A stretch of DNA of 64,000 bases. It comes from Peribacillus simplex (GTDB lineage Bacteria; Bacillota; Bacilli; Bacillales; DSM-1321). The number at the start of each line of letters is the position of its first letter. Position 1 is the stretch's first letter. The notes under the pieces are model-generated. The model had not been told where the DNA came from, searched no databases, and saw only the letters and a program-made list of their open reading frames with translations. Shown in pieces: positions 22,549-33,368 of this stretch. The stretch spans positions 4,988,001-5,052,000 of the forward strand of contig NZ_CP011008.1 in assembly GCF_001578185.1 (NCBI RefSeq), read 5' to 3'. The translations under genes and the position numbers were made by a program.

Positions 22549-24051
22549 TCACCCCAGAAGGGTTTGAACCAATTTTACGTACTTCGATAAGGTGGACACA
22601 GATATGAAATGTTTGTCCGCGATTGCCTGTTTGCTTGCCTTCTCATTTTTAAGCTGATTCCACACGTACTCCACCGCAGATGCCCAGCCTGCTGGATTGT
22701 TTAGCTTCTGCTCGGATTTCACCGCCTCGATAAAGACGGAAAACCACATTAAATAGAGTCCGGCTTCATCTAATTGTATCGGTTGGAAATGCTGATATAA
22801 TAACTCAGCTGTGCGATCGGCAAAATCAATCGGTGTTAATTGGCGATCTTTAGCAGGAGCTTGCACAAGATCTGCATAATCACGTTCCAAATCAGTGAAA
22901 TTCTGATTTAGGTTTAGGACCTGGTTTTTCAGTAGCTTCTGTTTATGGACGGAATGCTTCAGAAGGAAAATGGCAAACAGCCTTTCCTCAATGAATTCGC
23001 TTTCCAGCCTTTTTAAAATAGAAGGAAAATGATGTTCAAAACCATCTGAAGTCGCATTCATATCTCCCCATGGCTCCATGCCTTCCTTTTCAGGGTTCAT
23101 TTCCACGACCTTTTTCCATGCCTTTCTGGCAGCCTGTTCATGACCCAAGTGGAAAGCGGAAATAGTAAGCCAATAATAGAAGGTCCCATCTCCCTCGAAT
23201 CCCTGCTTTTGCAATACTTTCAGCCATTTATATGCAGATGCGTAATTTCCGATCAATGCGAAGGTCGCTCCAAGCTTGAAACGATGTTCGGATAGCATCG
23301 GCCGAATTTTCTCCAGCATCTGTATGAGCTCTTCAACCTTCTCTTCATCCTGTTGATAATGATGAAAAACAACAAGATTACAAAGCGCATGCAGGTTTCC
23401 CGGACTTTTTTCCAGTACCCCATCCAGTGTTTCAAAGGCTTCATTCACTTGACCGAGATAGAAATAGGCAAGTGCCAGGTTATTATAAGCGGACCAGTAA
23501 TCCTCGTATTCAGCAATCGTTTCTTTCAGTACTTCGATAGCCTTCGGGAAATTCCCTGACTCCAGATACTCGCGGGCTTTTTCCTGTTTGGTAATGAGCC
23601 CATCATGCTTAAAGGGATTTTCTTCTGACTCATCCGACTCAAATGTTATCAGTTCAAGCAGATCTTCTGCGTCATCGCTGAACTCCCCGTCTTCTTCTTT
23701 ATCAAGATAAGCACTGGCGTGACGGTATGCCTCCTTGAACATGCCTAAGTGGGCATAATTATTTGCCAGGAAGTAATGACATTCCGACATATAGGGATCC
23801 ATCACATCCAAGATGTTTTCCAAGAGGTTGTTTGAATAATTATATTCACCGATTTCCGAGCATGTAATTGCCAATTGACAGGCTATCATCGGTTCTGCAG
23901 GTTCAAGTTCCAGCGCACGTTCCAGGTATTTTTTTGATTTAGGTAGTTCACGTCTATGATAAGCTTTTAAACCCTTGGTGAAATAATACTCACCTGTTGG
24001 GTGAAAAGTTAGAATTTTTGCCTGTTGGCCAAATTTAGAGTCTTTACTCAT
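22549..24051 (-). CDS. TPR-repeat protein (YvcD-like)
   Basis: A 500-residue soluble protein made of tetratricopeptide helices, for example AYHRRELPKSKKYLERALELEP, ESGNFPKAIEVLKETIAEY and NNLALAYFYLGQVNEAFETL. Its last 60 residues (KQAIADKHFISVSTLSKYVKLV) look like a helix-turn-helix. B. subtilis YvcD holds this position. Function unknown; a protein-interaction role is inferred. GGAGGATTAC before the ATG at 24051 (MSKDSKFGQQ) sets the start four codons inside the open frame. Confidence 0.85.
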   Translation of the reverse strand: MSKDSKFGQQAKILTFHPTGEYYFTKGLKAYHRRELPKSKKYLERALELEPAEPMIACQLAITCSEIGEYNYSNNLLENILDVMDPYMSECHYFLANNYAHLGMFKEAYRHASAYLDKEEDGEFSDDAEDLLELITFESDESEENPFKHDGLITKQEKAREYLESGNFPKAIEVLKETIAEYEDYWSAYNNLALAYFYLGQVNEAFETLDGVLEKSPGNLHALCNLVVFHHYQQDEEKVEELIQMLEKIRPMLSEHRFKLGATFALIGNYASAYKWLKVLQKQGFEGDGTFYYWLTISAFHLGHEQAARKAWKKVVEMNPEKEGMEPWGDMNATSDGFEHHFPSILKRLESEFIEERLFAIFLLKHSVHKQKLLKNQVLNLNQNFTDLERDYADLVQAPAKDRQLTPIDFADRTAELLYQHFQPIQLDEAGLYLMWFSVFIEAVKSEQKLNNPAGWASAVEYVWNQLKNEKASKQAIADKHFISVSTLSKYVKLVQTLLG

Positions 24052-24220
24052 GTAATCCTCCATCTACAAGTTGATTAACCATAGTATTATAACATATTGG
24101 ACTAAATTTGCCGAACAATTCAAGAAAATGGAAAATGGAAATTCCCATGCTTTCTTTAAGAAAAATTGAAGTATCTTCCTAGTCAAATGAGAAGTCAAGA
24201 TTAGTCGTTAATGCAAATAA

Positions 24221-24564
24221 AGCCCTCCTATTGACGGAGGGCACAGTTAGTAGACAAAAGGGGTTGGAAAATATCTCTTTGATCAATTATGTTCCCGAAC
24301 AAAGCAACACCTTCAAATCTCAGATGTGGTTTCTACCAAAATTTTGTAGAAAAATTTAATTGGAGAGGAAGGTGCGAGACTCCTGCAGGAAAAGCACGTC
24401 TAGGTGAGAGCCCGCAGGCGCGATGGCGCCGAGGGCGGACCGCCCGCGGAAAGCGAGTTTCTTGAGCGGAAATCAACGTCCAAATAACAAGCCAAAAAAA
24501 CTGAAGACAAAGTTGATTTTCATCGAGTTTGTCTTCAGTCTGAGCCCTCCTAATGACGGAGGGC
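24221..24564. repeat. Structured intergenic repeat element, copy 1
   Basis: About 340 bases, also found at 37742-38078. Order on the plus strand: a hairpin GCCCTCC/GGAGGGC (24222-24242); a variable part with GTTCCCGAAC; a GC-rich conserved core (CGAGACTCCTGCAGGAAAAG ... GAGCGGAAATCAACGTCC, about 24359-24483); a long hairpin (12-bp arms ACTGAAGACAAA / TTTGTCTTCAGT, about 24501-24540); then a second copy of the first hairpin (24544-24564). The core resembles repeats I know to be common between genes in Bacillus genomes. It contains no credible gene. Confidence 0.75.
24493..24564 (-). terminator. Terminator(s) of the his operon, within the repeat
   Basis: Thirteen bases after the hisI stop on the minus strand comes GCCCTCC/GGAGGGC, then a 12-bp stem (ACTGAAGACAAA / TTTGTCTTCAGT) ending in seven T's. 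The second hairpin is the better terminator. Confidence 0.75.
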
Positions 24565-24576
24565 TATCACCATTCA

Positions 24577-25230
24577 TTAGGTTTCTTTTGGTTCGTCCTT
24601 ATCGGAATGTCTAGCCTTTAATACATCAAGCACCGCTTGGAAAGGCAATTCTTGTTCCTGAAGAAGAACGAATAAGTGATAAAGGAGATCGGCACTTTCC
24701 ATGGAAAGTTCCTCTGCATCGCGATTTTTGGCAGCAATGATGACTTCCGCGGCTTCTTCACCGACTTTTTTCAGGATTTTATCAACGCCTTTTTCGAATA
24801 AGTAAGTTGTATATGAACCTTCAGGCATTTCCGATTTTCTTTTTTTAATCAATGTTTCCAATTCCGTCAAGAAAGTCACATTCGCCTGCATGGCTTGTCC
24901 AGCTTCATTGTTTTGGTAAATCGATTCGCTAAAACAGCTTGTTGTCCCTGTATGGCACGCTGGACCTGCAGGAACGACTCGAACCACCAATGCATCCTGA
25001 TCGCAATCATACTTCATTTCGATGATTTTCTGTTTATTACCGCTGGTTGCTCCTTTATGCCATAATTCATTGCGTGAACGGCTGAAGAAAATCGTTTCGC
25101 CTTTTTCGATGGACAATTTTAGAGATTCTTCATTCATGTAAGCAAGTGTCAGCACTTCACCGGTTCCGGCATCTTGAATGATTGCCGGTATTAGACCTTT
25201 ATCGTCGTATTTAATAGTTTCAAGATTCAT
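24577..25230 (-). CDS. hisI: Bifunctional phosphoribosyl-AMP cyclohydrolase / phosphoribosyl-ATP pyrophosphatase
   Basis: Catalyses steps 2 and 3 of histidine synthesis. The 217-residue protein is a fusion: the N-terminal cyclohydrolase (residues 1-110) carries [16 protein letters not shown] and the zinc ligand region CHTGTTSCF; the C-terminal pyrophosphohydrolase (about 120-210) carries [15 protein letters not shown] and LLYHLFVLL. It is the last gene of the his operon and overlaps hisF by 4 bases. Confidence 0.97.
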   Translation of the reverse strand: MNLETIKYDDKGLIPAIIQDAGTGEVLTLAYMNEESLKLSIEKGETIFFSRSRNELWHKGATSGNKQKIIEMKYDCDQDALVVRVVPAGPACHTGTTSCFSESIYQNNEAGQAMQANVTFLTELETLIKKRKSEMPEGSYTTYLFEKGVDKILKKVGEEAAEVIIAAKNRDAEELSMESADLLYHLFVLLQEQELPFQAVLDVLKARHSDKDEPKET

Positions 25231-25985
25231 CGTACAACCACTCCTTGTTGTTTGAGAAACGCTTTGACTTCTTTGACGGATGTTTCTTTATAATGAAAAA
25301 TCGATGCGGCTAATGCTGCATCCGCTTTACCTTCTTCAAAAGCTTCCTGGAAATGCCCCGCGTTACCTGCCCCACCCGAGGCGATGACCGGCACCGAAAC
25401 AGCTTCAGATACCGCTTTTGTTAAAGCGATATTAAACCCTTGTTTCTCCCCATCACAATCCATGCTAGTCAATAAAATTTCACCTGCACCGCGGCTGACG
25501 GCTTCCTTCGCCCACGCGATCACTTCCCATTCAGTCGGTTTTCGACCACCGTGGGTGTATACGCGCCATGATCCAAGCTCTTCGTCATATCTGGCGTCTA
25601 TAGCGACAACGATACATTGTGCCCCAAAATAATCAGAACCCTCATTAATTAAATCAGGCCGCAGAATGGCTGCTGTATTTAAGGATACCTTATCTGCGCC
25701 AGCGCGTAAGATTTTCTTCATATCCGCTAGAGAATTAATACCGCCTCCCACTGTAAACGGAATTGCCAAGCTGCCCGCTACCGCTTGAACGACGTCGACA
25801 ATCGTTTCCCTGCCTTCATGTGAAGCGGAAATATCAAGGAAGACAAGCTCATCGGCACCTTCTTGGTCATAAAAGGCTGCAAGCTCGACCGGATCTCCAG
25901 CATCCCTAAGGGATACAAATTGTATGCCTTTAACTACGCGCCCATCTTTTACATCGAGACAAGGAATTATTCGTTTTGTGAGCAT
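25227..25985 (-). CDS. hisF: Imidazole glycerol phosphate synthase, cyclase subunit
   Basis: TIM-barrel subunit that combines PRFAR with ammonia from HisH to give imidazole glycerol phosphate and AICAR. The 252 residues begin [20 protein letters not shown] with the catalytic Asp11, and show the phosphate sites VGGGI and ASGGAGN and the second acid in AIDARY. It starts directly after hisA. Confidence 0.97.
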   Translation of the reverse strand: MLTKRIIPCLDVKDGRVVKGIQFVSLRDAGDPVELAAFYDQEGADELVFLDISASHEGRETIVDVVQAVAGSLAIPFTVGGGINSLADMKKILRAGADKVSLNTAAILRPDLINEGSDYFGAQCIVVAIDARYDEELGSWRVYTHGGRKPTEWEVIAWAKEAVSRGAGEILLTSMDCDGEKQGFNIALTKAVSEAVSVPVIASGGAGNAGHFQEAFEEGKADAALAASIFHYKETSVKEVKAFLKQQGVVVR

Positions 25986-26720
25986 TTAACCACGCACCTT
26001 TTCTAGTGCTTCTTCTACAGTAAAGCGATTCGTATAAAGCGCCTTGCCAATGATTGCCCCTGTAATTCCTTGAGCTTCATATTCTTTGAGGGTGATAAGG
26101 TCTTCCAGGGAACTAATGCCCCCCGAAGCAATCACCTTTTTCCCAGTTGCCTCCGCCATCGCCAATATACCTTTCACATTCGGACCTGAAAGCATGCCAT
26201 CTGTCGCGATATCAGTCACGATAAAGATCTCTGCACCAGCATCGGCCAGTAATTTGCCAAGATCTATTGCAAGGGTTCCAGACGTTTGAAGCCAACCATG
26301 AGTGGCAACCCTGCCATCCTTCGCATCGATCCCGATTGCGATATGGCTTCCATATTTCCTAATCATATCTTTAGTGAAATCAGGGTCTGAAACGGCCGTG
26401 CTGCCTAGAATGACACGTTCCACTCCATTATCCAGGTAATGGGCTATATCCCGTTCAGTACGGATGCCGCCGCCGATTTGAATGCGGGCCCCTAACTCAC
26501 TTGCAGCTTTAATTACGTATGAATCATTGATGCGTACTCCCTCTTTAGCTCCGTCAAGGTCGACCATATGTATCCAATCGGCTCCTTGGTCCGCAAAGCT
26601 TTTAGCCATATCGAAGGGGGAATCGCCATAAACGGTTTCCTGATTGTAATCTCCCTGGATTAAGCGGACGCATTTGCCTCCGCGCATATCAATCGCCGGG
26701 TAAATAGTAAAGTTGCTCAT
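25986..26720 (-). CDS. hisA: Phosphoribosylformimino-AICAR-phosphate isomerase
   Basis: Opens the ribose of ProFAR to PRFAR, step 4 of the pathway. A 244-residue TIM barrel with [18 protein letters not shown] at the N-terminus, IQIGGGIR, and the catalytic Asp in [14 protein letters not shown]. It overlaps hisH by 4 bases. Confidence 0.97.
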   Translation of the reverse strand: MSNFTIYPAIDMRGGKCVRLIQGDYNQETVYGDSPFDMAKSFADQGADWIHMVDLDGAKEGVRINDSYVIKAASELGARIQIGGGIRTERDIAHYLDNGVERVILGSTAVSDPDFTKDMIRKYGSHIAIGIDAKDGRVATHGWLQTSGTLAIDLGKLLADAGAEIFIVTDIATDGMLSGPNVKGILAMAEATGKKVIASGGISSLEDLITLKEYEAQGITGAIIGKALYTNRFTVEEALEKVRG

Positions 26721-27349
26721 GCTTCTTCCTTCCCTTCTACTAATGACAGATAATTTCTCAAGAGTGACATGCCCATCTTCCCGCTTTTTTCCGGATGAAA
26801 CTGCATTCCGAATACATTCCCTTTACCGACGATCGCCGGCACTTCCACATCATACGTCGCCGAAGCGGTAACGAATGATTCATCCGTATCGGCGTAATAA
26901 GAATGGACGAAATAAACATGTTCCTCTTCCAGCCCCTCATTCACTGGTGATGCGTGTTTAAATTCAAGACGATTCCAGCCCATGTGCGGCACTTTATAAA
27001 CCTGGTCATTCGCATCCACTCCCTTAAAACGAACCACTTTACCCGGGATGAGCGATAATCCTTTTGCCGGTCCATTTTCCTCACTTTCATCAAAGAGAAG
27101 CTGCATACCAAGGCAGATGCCTAATAGGTACCCTCCACCTGCTACATATTCCTTCAGGAATTCATCTAGCCTTTGTTTTTCCAAAAGACCCATGGCATCC
27201 CTGAAAGAGCCAACGCCGGGGAGAATGATCCCTTTCGACTTTGAAAGTTCTTCAGGGTCATCGGAAATGAATGAATCGGCACCAAGACGCTCCAGCCCTT
27301 TACTTACAGAAAATAAATTCCCCATGCCGTAATCGACGATCCCGATCAT
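26717..27349 (-). CDS. hisH: Imidazole glycerol phosphate synthase, glutamine amidotransferase subunit
   Basis: Class I amidotransferase that supplies ammonia to HisF. The 210 residues show the oxyanion strand LPGVGSFRD, the nucleophile Cys in [10 protein letters not shown] (about 79) and the His-Glu pair in FHPEKSG. It is one base from hisB. Confidence 0.97.
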   Translation of the reverse strand: MIGIVDYGMGNLFSVSKGLERLGADSFISDDPEELSKSKGIILPGVGSFRDAMGLLEKQRLDEFLKEYVAGGGYLLGICLGMQLLFDESEENGPAKGLSLIPGKVVRFKGVDANDQVYKVPHMGWNRLEFKHASPVNEGLEEEHVYFVHSYYADTDESFVTASATYDVEVPAIVGKGNVFGMQFHPEKSGKMGMSLLRNYLSLVEGKEEA

Positions 27350-27937
27350 TTACAACATTCCTTTCGTTGAAGGGATGCCTTTGACCCGTGGATCGATGGT
27401 CGTAGCTTCATCCAATGCCCGTCCTAGCGCTTTGAATATTGCTTCGATCATATGATGTGTGTTGTGACCGTAATGAACGATTACATGCAGGTTCATCCTG
27501 GCTTCAAGAGCAAGTTTCCAAAGAAACTCGTGCACCAGTTCAGTATCGAAAGTACCAACCTTTTGTGTAGGAAACTCAGCCCGGAACTCTAGATGCGGAC
27601 GATTACTTAAATCGATGACAACCTGAGCGAGTGCTTCATCCATAGGTACGAAAGCATTTCCGTAACGTTTTATCCCGCGCTTGTCTCCAAGGGCCTCCAC
27701 TAACGTTTGACCCAAGCAAATGCCAATATCTTCAGTTGTATGGTGATCATCCACGTCTGTATCTCCGTTTGCATCTACAGTCAAATCAAACTTCCCATGT
27801 TTCGTGAACAAATCCAGCATATGCGTCATAAACGGAACGCCCGTCTTAATGGAGGAATTACCTTCACCATCCACACCAAACTTCAAACTGATTTCCGTTT
27901 CATTCGTCTTTCGCTCCACACTAGCAAAACGTTCCAT
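27350..27937 (-). CDS. hisB: Imidazoleglycerol-phosphate dehydratase
   Basis: Dehydrates imidazole glycerol phosphate (step 6). The 195-residue form is the short one, with only the dehydratase; no phosphatase domain is fused, as in other Bacillus. Metal motifs are HMLDLFTKHG, DDHHTTEDIGI and the C-terminal HNTHHMIE. AGGAGGACTTGT before the ATG is a strong ribosome site. Unlike its tight neighbours it is 103 bases from hisD; that gap contains a small GGGG/CCCC hairpin just before the ribosome site. Confidence 0.97.
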   Translation of the reverse strand: MERFASVERKTNETEISLKFGVDGEGNSSIKTGVPFMTHMLDLFTKHGKFDLTVDANGDTDVDDHHTTEDIGICLGQTLVEALGDKRGIKRYGNAFVPMDEALAQVVIDLSNRPHLEFRAEFPTQKVGTFDTELVHEFLWKLALEARMNLHVIVHYGHNTHHMIEAIFKALGRALDEATTIDPRVKGIPSTKGML

Positions 27938-28040
27938 TACAAGTCCTCCTATCGGGGTAAGACCCCTTTTCCCAAGATGTCAAAAGCAAATCGAAAGTCT
28001 TTATTTCAGTTTTTTTATTCATTTCGTAAGGATTCAGGCA

Positions 28041-29321
28041 CTATTTCCCGGATTTTTTTACACCCCGTGATTCGATGGCACGGGCGTGAGCCTCAAGTCC
28101 TTCCATGCGGGCAAATGCAGCAATTTTTTCTGCATTTTTGCGGAAGGCCGTTTCACTATACATGATGATGCTCGATTTCTTTTGGAAATCATCCACATTC
28201 AGCGGGCTGGAAAAACGGGCGGTTCCATTAGTAGGCAACACATGATTGGGACCTGCAAAGTAATCACCTACAGGCTCCGAACTAAAGCGGCCAATGAAGA
28301 TTGCCCCGGCATGCCGGATTTTAGCCATAACTTCAAGTGCATCATTGGTCACAATTTCCAAATGTTCCGGTGCAAGTTCATTGATGGCATCAATAGCTTC
28401 TGCCATATTCCCGCATACTACAATTCTGCCATATTCCCTTATGGCTGCTGCAGCAATATCATGGCGCGGCAGCAACGCCACCTGCTTGGTCACTTCTGCG
28501 GCCACTTCTTCTGCAAGTGACGTGGACGTCGTCACCAAAACACTGCAAGCACGGGTATCGTGCTCTGCCTGTGATAGCAAGTCAGCCGCAACTTCTGCGG
28601 CGATGGCGGATTCGTCCGCCAATACCGCTATTTCACTTGGTCCTGCAATCATATCAATGGCGACATCTCCGAATACTTCCCGCTTCGCTAGCGCCACATA
28701 AATATTTCCCGGACCCACTATTTTATCCACTTTTTTTATTGTTTCCGTTCCATAAGCGAGAGCAGCTATTGCCTGAGCCCCGCCAACTTTATAGATTTCC
28801 GTAACTCCGGCAATTTTGGCAGCTGCCAAAACCGACGGCGATAATTTCCCATCTTTCCCCGGAGGAGATACCATAACGATCCGTTCCACTCCCGCTGCCT
28901 TAGCTGGCATCGTATTCATCAGTACAGACGAAGGATACGCCGCTGTGCCTCCAGGTACATAAACACCCACAGCATCAAGAGGTGTTAATTTTTGTCCTAG
29001 CATCGTTCCCGTATCATCAGTCATAAACCATGAATTTCGAATTTGTTTCTCGTGAAACAATTGAATATTTTTTGCCGCTTCTTGAATAATATCTAGCTGC
29101 TCCGGAGTCATGGCCGCTGCCGCCTCTTCCATTTCCTGTTCCGATACAAGTAATTCCCCTAGACTGACACCATCGAAACGTTCGGTATAGCTATTTAAAG
29201 CGGCGTTTCCACTCTTCCTGACATGATAAATAATATCCTGAACCGCTTTTCTTTGATCGGCAGTACCTGCATCAACTGAACGTTTCAGTGAAATCCCTTC
29301 CGCAAACCGTTCTATTTTCAT
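28041..29321 (-). CDS. hisD: Histidinol dehydrogenase
   Basis: Performs the last two steps, oxidising L-histidinol to histidine with NAD and zinc. The 426 residues include [15 protein letters not shown], the signature [27 protein letters not shown] with metal ligands, and the C-terminal [12 protein letters not shown]. It follows hisG by 16 bases. Confidence 0.97.
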   Translation of the reverse strand: MKIERFAEGISLKRSVDAGTADQRKAVQDIIYHVRKSGNAALNSYTERFDGVSLGELLVSEQEMEEAAAAMTPEQLDIIQEAAKNIQLFHEKQIRNSWFMTDDTGTMLGQKLTPLDAVGVYVPGGTAAYPSSVLMNTMPAKAAGVERIVMVSPPGKDGKLSPSVLAAAKIAGVTEIYKVGGAQAIAALAYGTETIKKVDKIVGPGNIYVALAKREVFGDVAIDMIAGPSEIAVLADESAIAAEVAADLLSQAEHDTRACSVLVTTSTSLAEEVAAEVTKQVALLPRHDIAAAAIREYGRIVVCGNMAEAIDAINELAPEHLEIVTNDALEVMAKIRHAGAIFIGRFSSEPVGDYFAGPNHVLPTNGTARFSSPLNVDDFQKKSSIIMYSETAFRKNAEKIAAFARMEGLEAHARAIESRGVKKSGK

Positions 29322-29337
29322 ACGTTCACCTCATTTA

Positions 29338-29967
29338 CTATTCAATAATTCCTGCTAGCCGATCCACAATTTCAGTAATCCTTGCTTCTTTAATTCGATA
29401 GCTGACAGGGTTTGCCACCAGCCTAGAAGTCACATCGGCAATTTTTGCATATTCTACGAGACCATTTTCCTTCAATGTCCGTCCCGTTGAAACGATATCC
29501 ACGATTCGTTCAGCTAAACCAATTAACGGTGCTAACTCAATAGACCCATTCAACTTAATGATCTCAACTTGCTCTCCCTGCTCGCGAAAGTAGCTGGAGG
29601 CAACATTCGGATATTTACTGGCTATTTTGGGGGCGATGTCACTTATTTTCGTACCAGGCAGACCAGCCACGGCTAAGTAGCAGGCACTGATTTTCAAATC
29701 AAGTAACTCATATACATCACGTTCTTCCTCCAACATGACATCCTTCCCTGCAATTCCAATGTCAGCAACGCCGTGTTCCACATAGGTTACGACATCCATC
29801 GGTTTAGCTAAAATGAAACGCAGATTCTCCTCTTCCACTTCAAGGATCAATTTCCGGGAATCATCAAACTCAGGAGGGAGACGAAAACCGGCCCTTCTTA
29901 ATAGCTCTGCCGCTTCTTCAAATATTCTCCCTTTTGGCATCGCAATCGTTAAAAAGCTACTTTTCAT
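29338..29967 (-). CDS. hisG: ATP phosphoribosyltransferase, catalytic subunit (short form)
   Basis: First enzyme of histidine synthesis, condensing ATP and PRPP. At 209 residues it is the short form that lacks the regulatory C-terminal domain and needs HisZ, encoded just upstream. Motifs: [21 protein letters not shown]-type end and the PRPP loop [13 protein letters not shown]. The start at 29967 ([12 protein letters not shown]) has GGAGGG 10 bases upstream; six more codons are open. The gene overlaps hisZ by 11 bases. Confidence 0.96.
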   Translation of the reverse strand: MKSSFLTIAMPKGRIFEEAAELLRRAGFRLPPEFDDSRKLILEVEEENLRFILAKPMDVVTYVEHGVADIGIAGKDVMLEEERDVYELLDLKISACYLAVAGLPGTKISDIAPKIASKYPNVASSYFREQGEQVEIIKLNGSIELAPLIGLAERIVDIVSTGRTLKENGLVEYAKIADVTSRLVANPVSYRIKEARITEIVDRLAGIIE

Positions 29968-31144
29968 CTTTTCCATTCCCTCCATTCCCTACAAATAAAT
30001 GCACTTCAGAAAATGTTCTTGTAAAAGCATCGACATTTTGAACCACTGTAATATCTTGAATTGTTACCAATTTTCCTTCGGATCGTTTTGTTTTGGCAAA
30101 TTCAATTGCTTCCAATCTCCGTTCGGGACTGAATAAAATACATTCCGGTTCGACAGGCTGCATCGGCTCCCCAAGAGCTTCGGCAAGGCGATCCACCCGG
30201 ATTGCAAAACCTGTGGCAGGAGCATTCCAGCCGAACTTTCCAAGCAGATTATCATACCGGCCGCCATTGCCGATAGGCGAACCCACATGTCCCGCATACA
30301 CTTCAAATAAAGTTCCCGTGTAATAACTCATATGACTGACCAATGTTAAGTCGAAGCTAACATATTGATCGACGCCAAATTCTTTCAACTGCTCAGACAA
30401 TTCCTTCAGTTCAGCCAAAGAATCTTGCCCTTTATTATTTTCAACCAACCCCAGCGCCATTTTAAGGGTGCCTTCACTGCCTCTTAAGGAGGTAAATTCG
30501 ATAAGCCGCTGTTTATCAATGGATGAAAGCGGCAGCGATTTTACATGCTCCCGAAAACCAACATAATTCTTTTCATATAAAAACTTCCTTAATATAGAGG
30601 CTCTTTCCTCCGTACCTAGAATGCTTAAGAAAAATTCTTGTAAAAATCCGATATGTCCAATGGAAATCTTAAATTCCTGAAGACCGGCAGCCTTTAGAAC
30701 ATCCGCAAGCAGGGCAATCATTTCAGCATCTGCACTAATGGACTTATTTCCGATACACTCAATACCAATCTGTTCGAATTCTGCCGGCCGGCCTCCTTCA
30801 CGCTGCTGTGCCCGATATACATTCGCAGAATAGGCCAAGCGAAGCGGAATTTGCTGTTTTAATAATTTGGATGCTGCGACTCGTGCAATGGGGGCTGTCA
30901 TCTCGGGACGAAGTACGAGCGTATGTCCCTGAGAATCAAGAAGTTTAAACAATTGTTGATCTAAAATTGCCGAAGCCTCACCAATTGTTTCATAATATTC
31001 CAAAGCAGGCGTTTCAATAAATTGATAACCCCACTTCTTGATTTCATTACTCATTTTATTTCTGGCCGACACTTTCGTTTCATACAGCACCGGCAATGTA
31101 TCTCTCATGCCTAATGGTTTCTCAAACATAAATGGCTTCGTCAC
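29957..31144 (-). CDS. hisZ: ATP phosphoribosyltransferase regulatory subunit HisZ
   Basis: A histidyl-tRNA synthetase-like protein without aminoacylation function that forms a complex with short HisG and makes it sensitive to histidine. The 395-residue protein has the class II synthetase core ([46 protein letters not shown]). It starts with GTG behind AAGGAAGTG. It opens the operon hisZGDBHAFI. Confidence 0.95.
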   Translation of the reverse strand: MTKPFMFEKPLGMRDTLPVLYETKVSARNKMSNEIKKWGYQFIETPALEYYETIGEASAILDQQLFKLLDSQGHTLVLRPEMTAPIARVAASKLLKQQIPLRLAYSANVYRAQQREGGRPAEFEQIGIECIGNKSISADAEMIALLADVLKAAGLQEFKISIGHIGFLQEFFLSILGTEERASILRKFLYEKNYVGFREHVKSLPLSSIDKQRLIEFTSLRGSEGTLKMALGLVENNKGQDSLAELKELSEQLKEFGVDQYVSFDLTLVSHMSYYTGTLFEVYAGHVGSPIGNGGRYDNLLGKFGWNAPATGFAIRVDRLAEALGEPMQPVEPECILFSPERRLEAIEFAKTKRSEGKLVTIQDITVVQNVDAFTRTFSEVHLFVGNGGNGKDEK

Positions 31145-31632
31145 GACTGCACTTCCTTATGAAATATTGATTGCTATATATATCCAATCAGTCCGCCTAT
31201 AGGCAAAAACCAATGTCATTGCCATAATTCCTTTTTGTTTATCTTTCCAAGATTGCGGGCTTAAATCCAAATTTCAGATAACATATAAAAATATTATCAA
31301 ATAAAATGACATAATCATATAAATACTCACAATAATCTATTAAATCACTTTAGTTCGCTAATATGGTAGCAGAGTGAAGCTACTAATAGTTTACCCCTGC
31401 CCCAACCTAACGTCAAGAAAAAGGTGAGTAATCCCATTACTCCAATCCCATGACGGTCTTTGATATTTTTTCATGACCGTTTTTAAGGTCAATTGGAAGG
31501 AGCCATACCCTTTTCCCCGGATAAATATTCCTATCTTTAGCCATTCATTGTTATAAATGTATACCTTTTGGTTTAGCTGTTTTATAATATTAGGAGTTTG
31601 GTATTATTATAAATTTTTAGGGGGAAATGGAA
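31145..31632. other. Divergent regulatory interval between hisZ and the surface-protein gene
   Basis: Gene-free. Besides the his promoter it holds a terminator-like hairpin on the plus strand (ACGGTC 31453-31458, GACCGT 31475-31480, then T's) whose source transcript is unclear. I looked for the T-box signature in the 240-base his leader and did not find it. Confidence 0.5.
31388..31416 (-). promoter_or_regulatory. Probable sigma-A promoter of the his operon
   Basis: TTGACG (31411-31416), 17 bases, TAAACT (31388-31393) on the minus strand. Transcription would start near 31381 and give a leader of about 235 bases that begins with a GTAGC/GCTAC hairpin. Confidence 0.5.
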
Positions 31633-32700
31633 TTGAAGAAATATTTTTCTTTTTTTGTGGCGCTTATCGTACTTTTTTCGCTGGGTTTTAGCGGAACAAA
31701 GAGTTTCGCCGCCACTAAGATCGACCAGGATGAGCTTAATGCATACCTTTCTGAAGTCAGAATGACTCAAGAAGAATTGGAAGAGTATTTAGCCTATTAC
31801 GACTTATCATTGAATGAATTGGAATCTGTAGAAGAGTTGCGTGATACATTAGGACCGGCCGTCACTCCTAAGACTTTACAGGCTCTACTGAAAGAATATG
31901 AAATGACTGAAGCTGAACTTACGGAATTATTAATAGATTACGGTGAATTGGAAGAAGGAGATTCCATCATCGATACCTTCCACTTCATTTACGACATAGA
32001 AGATATCATCGATTTGGAAATGGGTTATGATGATGAAGAGATGGAATATGATGATGAAGAGATCCTCGATTTAATGGATGGGCTCTTTTCTGAAATCGAT
32101 CTTACAGACGAAGAGCTGGATAGATTCATGAACCACCTTTTACCTATCGTCGAGGACCCTTCTTTTGAAGATCGTTTAATGGCAATTTCCGATAGGATGG
32201 ACCAACTCGATTATTTTGAAACAATTGATGAATTGTCCGCAGAGCAAGTGGCGGAATTGCTTTCTATATATAATGATCTGCAAAACTTGCTGCAAATTCA
32301 ATTCAAATTCGCCTTAATTCAGGATGGCGTCACTACAAACCTATCCCTTGAGGCTTTATTCCAGCTTAAGGAATTGACGAATGCTAGTTTACTAGTTTCC
32401 ATTTATGATTTAAAAGGCAATCTATTGCTCGATTTTAAATTGACAGGTGAAATGATCGGTTCCGATTTAGTGAAAGAAACCGGTAATGACATCAAACAGT
32501 CCACTGAGGTCATTTCGAAAGTGGTTGAAGTAAAAAAAGAAAAGAAGAAACCCGAGAAACACGCAAAACCCGTACATAAAACGGAAAAAGGCGGAGTGCT
32601 TCCTAAAACGGCTGGTAATTACCTATTCGGTGCTTTAATCGGTTTAGTGATGATGGGCATTGCTTTCGGATTAATTAGAAAAGCGAGACTTGCAAATTAA
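31633..32700 (+). CDS. Processed acidic surface protein with LPKTA sorting signal
   Basis: A secreted, very acidic protein of about 355 residues. It has a signal peptide (KKYFSFFVALIVLFSLGFSG, cleavage likely after KSFA), a helical Asp/Glu-rich body with a short internal repeat (YDDEEM / YDDEEI), a Lys/Pro/His-rich linker that would cross the wall, and a C-terminal sorting signal: LPKTA, a hydrophobic stretch and the tail RKARLAN. It fits the Bacillus 'processed acidic surface protein' family with LPXTA signals. AGGGGG favours the TTG start at 31633; an ATG at 31627 is too close. The next gene is its likely sortase. Role unknown. Confidence 0.85.
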   Translation: MKKYFSFFVALIVLFSLGFSGTKSFAATKIDQDELNAYLSEVRMTQEELEEYLAYYDLSLNELESVEELRDTLGPAVTPKTLQALLKEYEMTEAELTELLIDYGELEEGDSIIDTFHFIYDIEDIIDLEMGYDDEEMEYDDEEILDLMDGLFSEIDLTDEELDRFMNHLLPIVEDPSFEDRLMAISDRMDQLDYFETIDELSAEQVAELLSIYNDLQNLLQIQFKFALIQDGVTTNLSLEALFQLKELTNASLLVSIYDLKGNLLLDFKLTGEMIGSDLVKETGNDIKQSTEVISKVVEVKKEKKKPEKHAKPVHKTEKGGVLPKTAGNYLFGALIGLVMMGIAFGLIRKARLAN

Positions 32701-32701
32701 G

Positions 32702-33361
32702 ATGAGCAAAAATAGGCAATCCAGGCATAAGAGAAAATGGTTACTCATCACGGCTGTTTGCTTTTTAAGCCTAGGTTTTTATTTTACAACGACAAACGCC
32801 TATACACTATTAAAAGGCTATGCCATATATAAATGGAATAAATCTGAAACACCCGAGACGACGGAGCCGGTCGAGGCGACGGCTAAGCTCCCAGGACCTA
32901 AGACGAAAGCAAATATTCCCGATGGGCCTGAACTATATGATGAACGGCCGAAGACAGGTGATTTGATGGGTGAGCTTTATATTCCAAAAATCGAGGCAAC
33001 ACTCCCAATTTACCATGGAACGGATGAAGATGAACTCGAAAAGGGTGTCGGCCATTATGCAGGGTCTGTCCTCCCCGGTGAAAAGGATAATTCCGTTTTA
33101 TCCGGGCATCGAGATACCATTTTTAGAGATCTGGGTGAAGTCGGTAAAGGTGACTTGCTGATAGCCAAGACAAAAGCTGGTACGTTTACATATAAAGTGA
33201 GGAAGGTTCGTATCGTCGATGCAGATGACCGTACCGTGATCGTTCCTAAGCCTAAAGCCACACTTACAGTAACAACCTGCTATCCTTTTTCATATATTGG
33301 TAGTGCACCGGAACGATACGTATTGGTTGCCGATTTATTGAAAACGGAAATAGGTAAATGA
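32702..33361 (+). CDS. Class D sortase
   Basis: A membrane-anchored transpeptidase that cleaves LPXTA-type signals and joins the protein to peptidoglycan. The 219-residue protein has an N-terminal membrane anchor (12-31), a Pro/Thr-rich linker, and a sortase fold with the catalytic His136 in LSGHRDT, Cys193 in TVTTCYPF and Arg205 in APERYV. The ATG lies one base after the stop of the surface-protein gene and lacks a clear ribosome site, so coupling is likely; a TTG four codons upstream is an alternative. Pairing with an LPKTA substrate strongly suggests a dedicated sortase. Confidence 0.9.
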   Translation: MSKNRQSRHKRKWLLITAVCFLSLGFYFTTTNAYTLLKGYAIYKWNKSETPETTEPVEATAKLPGPKTKANIPDGPELYDERPKTGDLMGELYIPKIEATLPIYHGTDEDELEKGVGHYAGSVLPGEKDNSVLSGHRDTIFRDLGEVGKGDLLIAKTKAGTFTYKVRKVRIVDADDRTVIVPKPKATLTVTTCYPFSYIGSAPERYVLVADLLKTEIGK

Positions 33362-33368
33362 GATATGG

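Noticed and set aside
31145-31381. T-box or other riboswitch in the his leader
   Set aside because: The AGGGTGGNACCGCG-type T-box core is absent and no known riboswitch core was seen.
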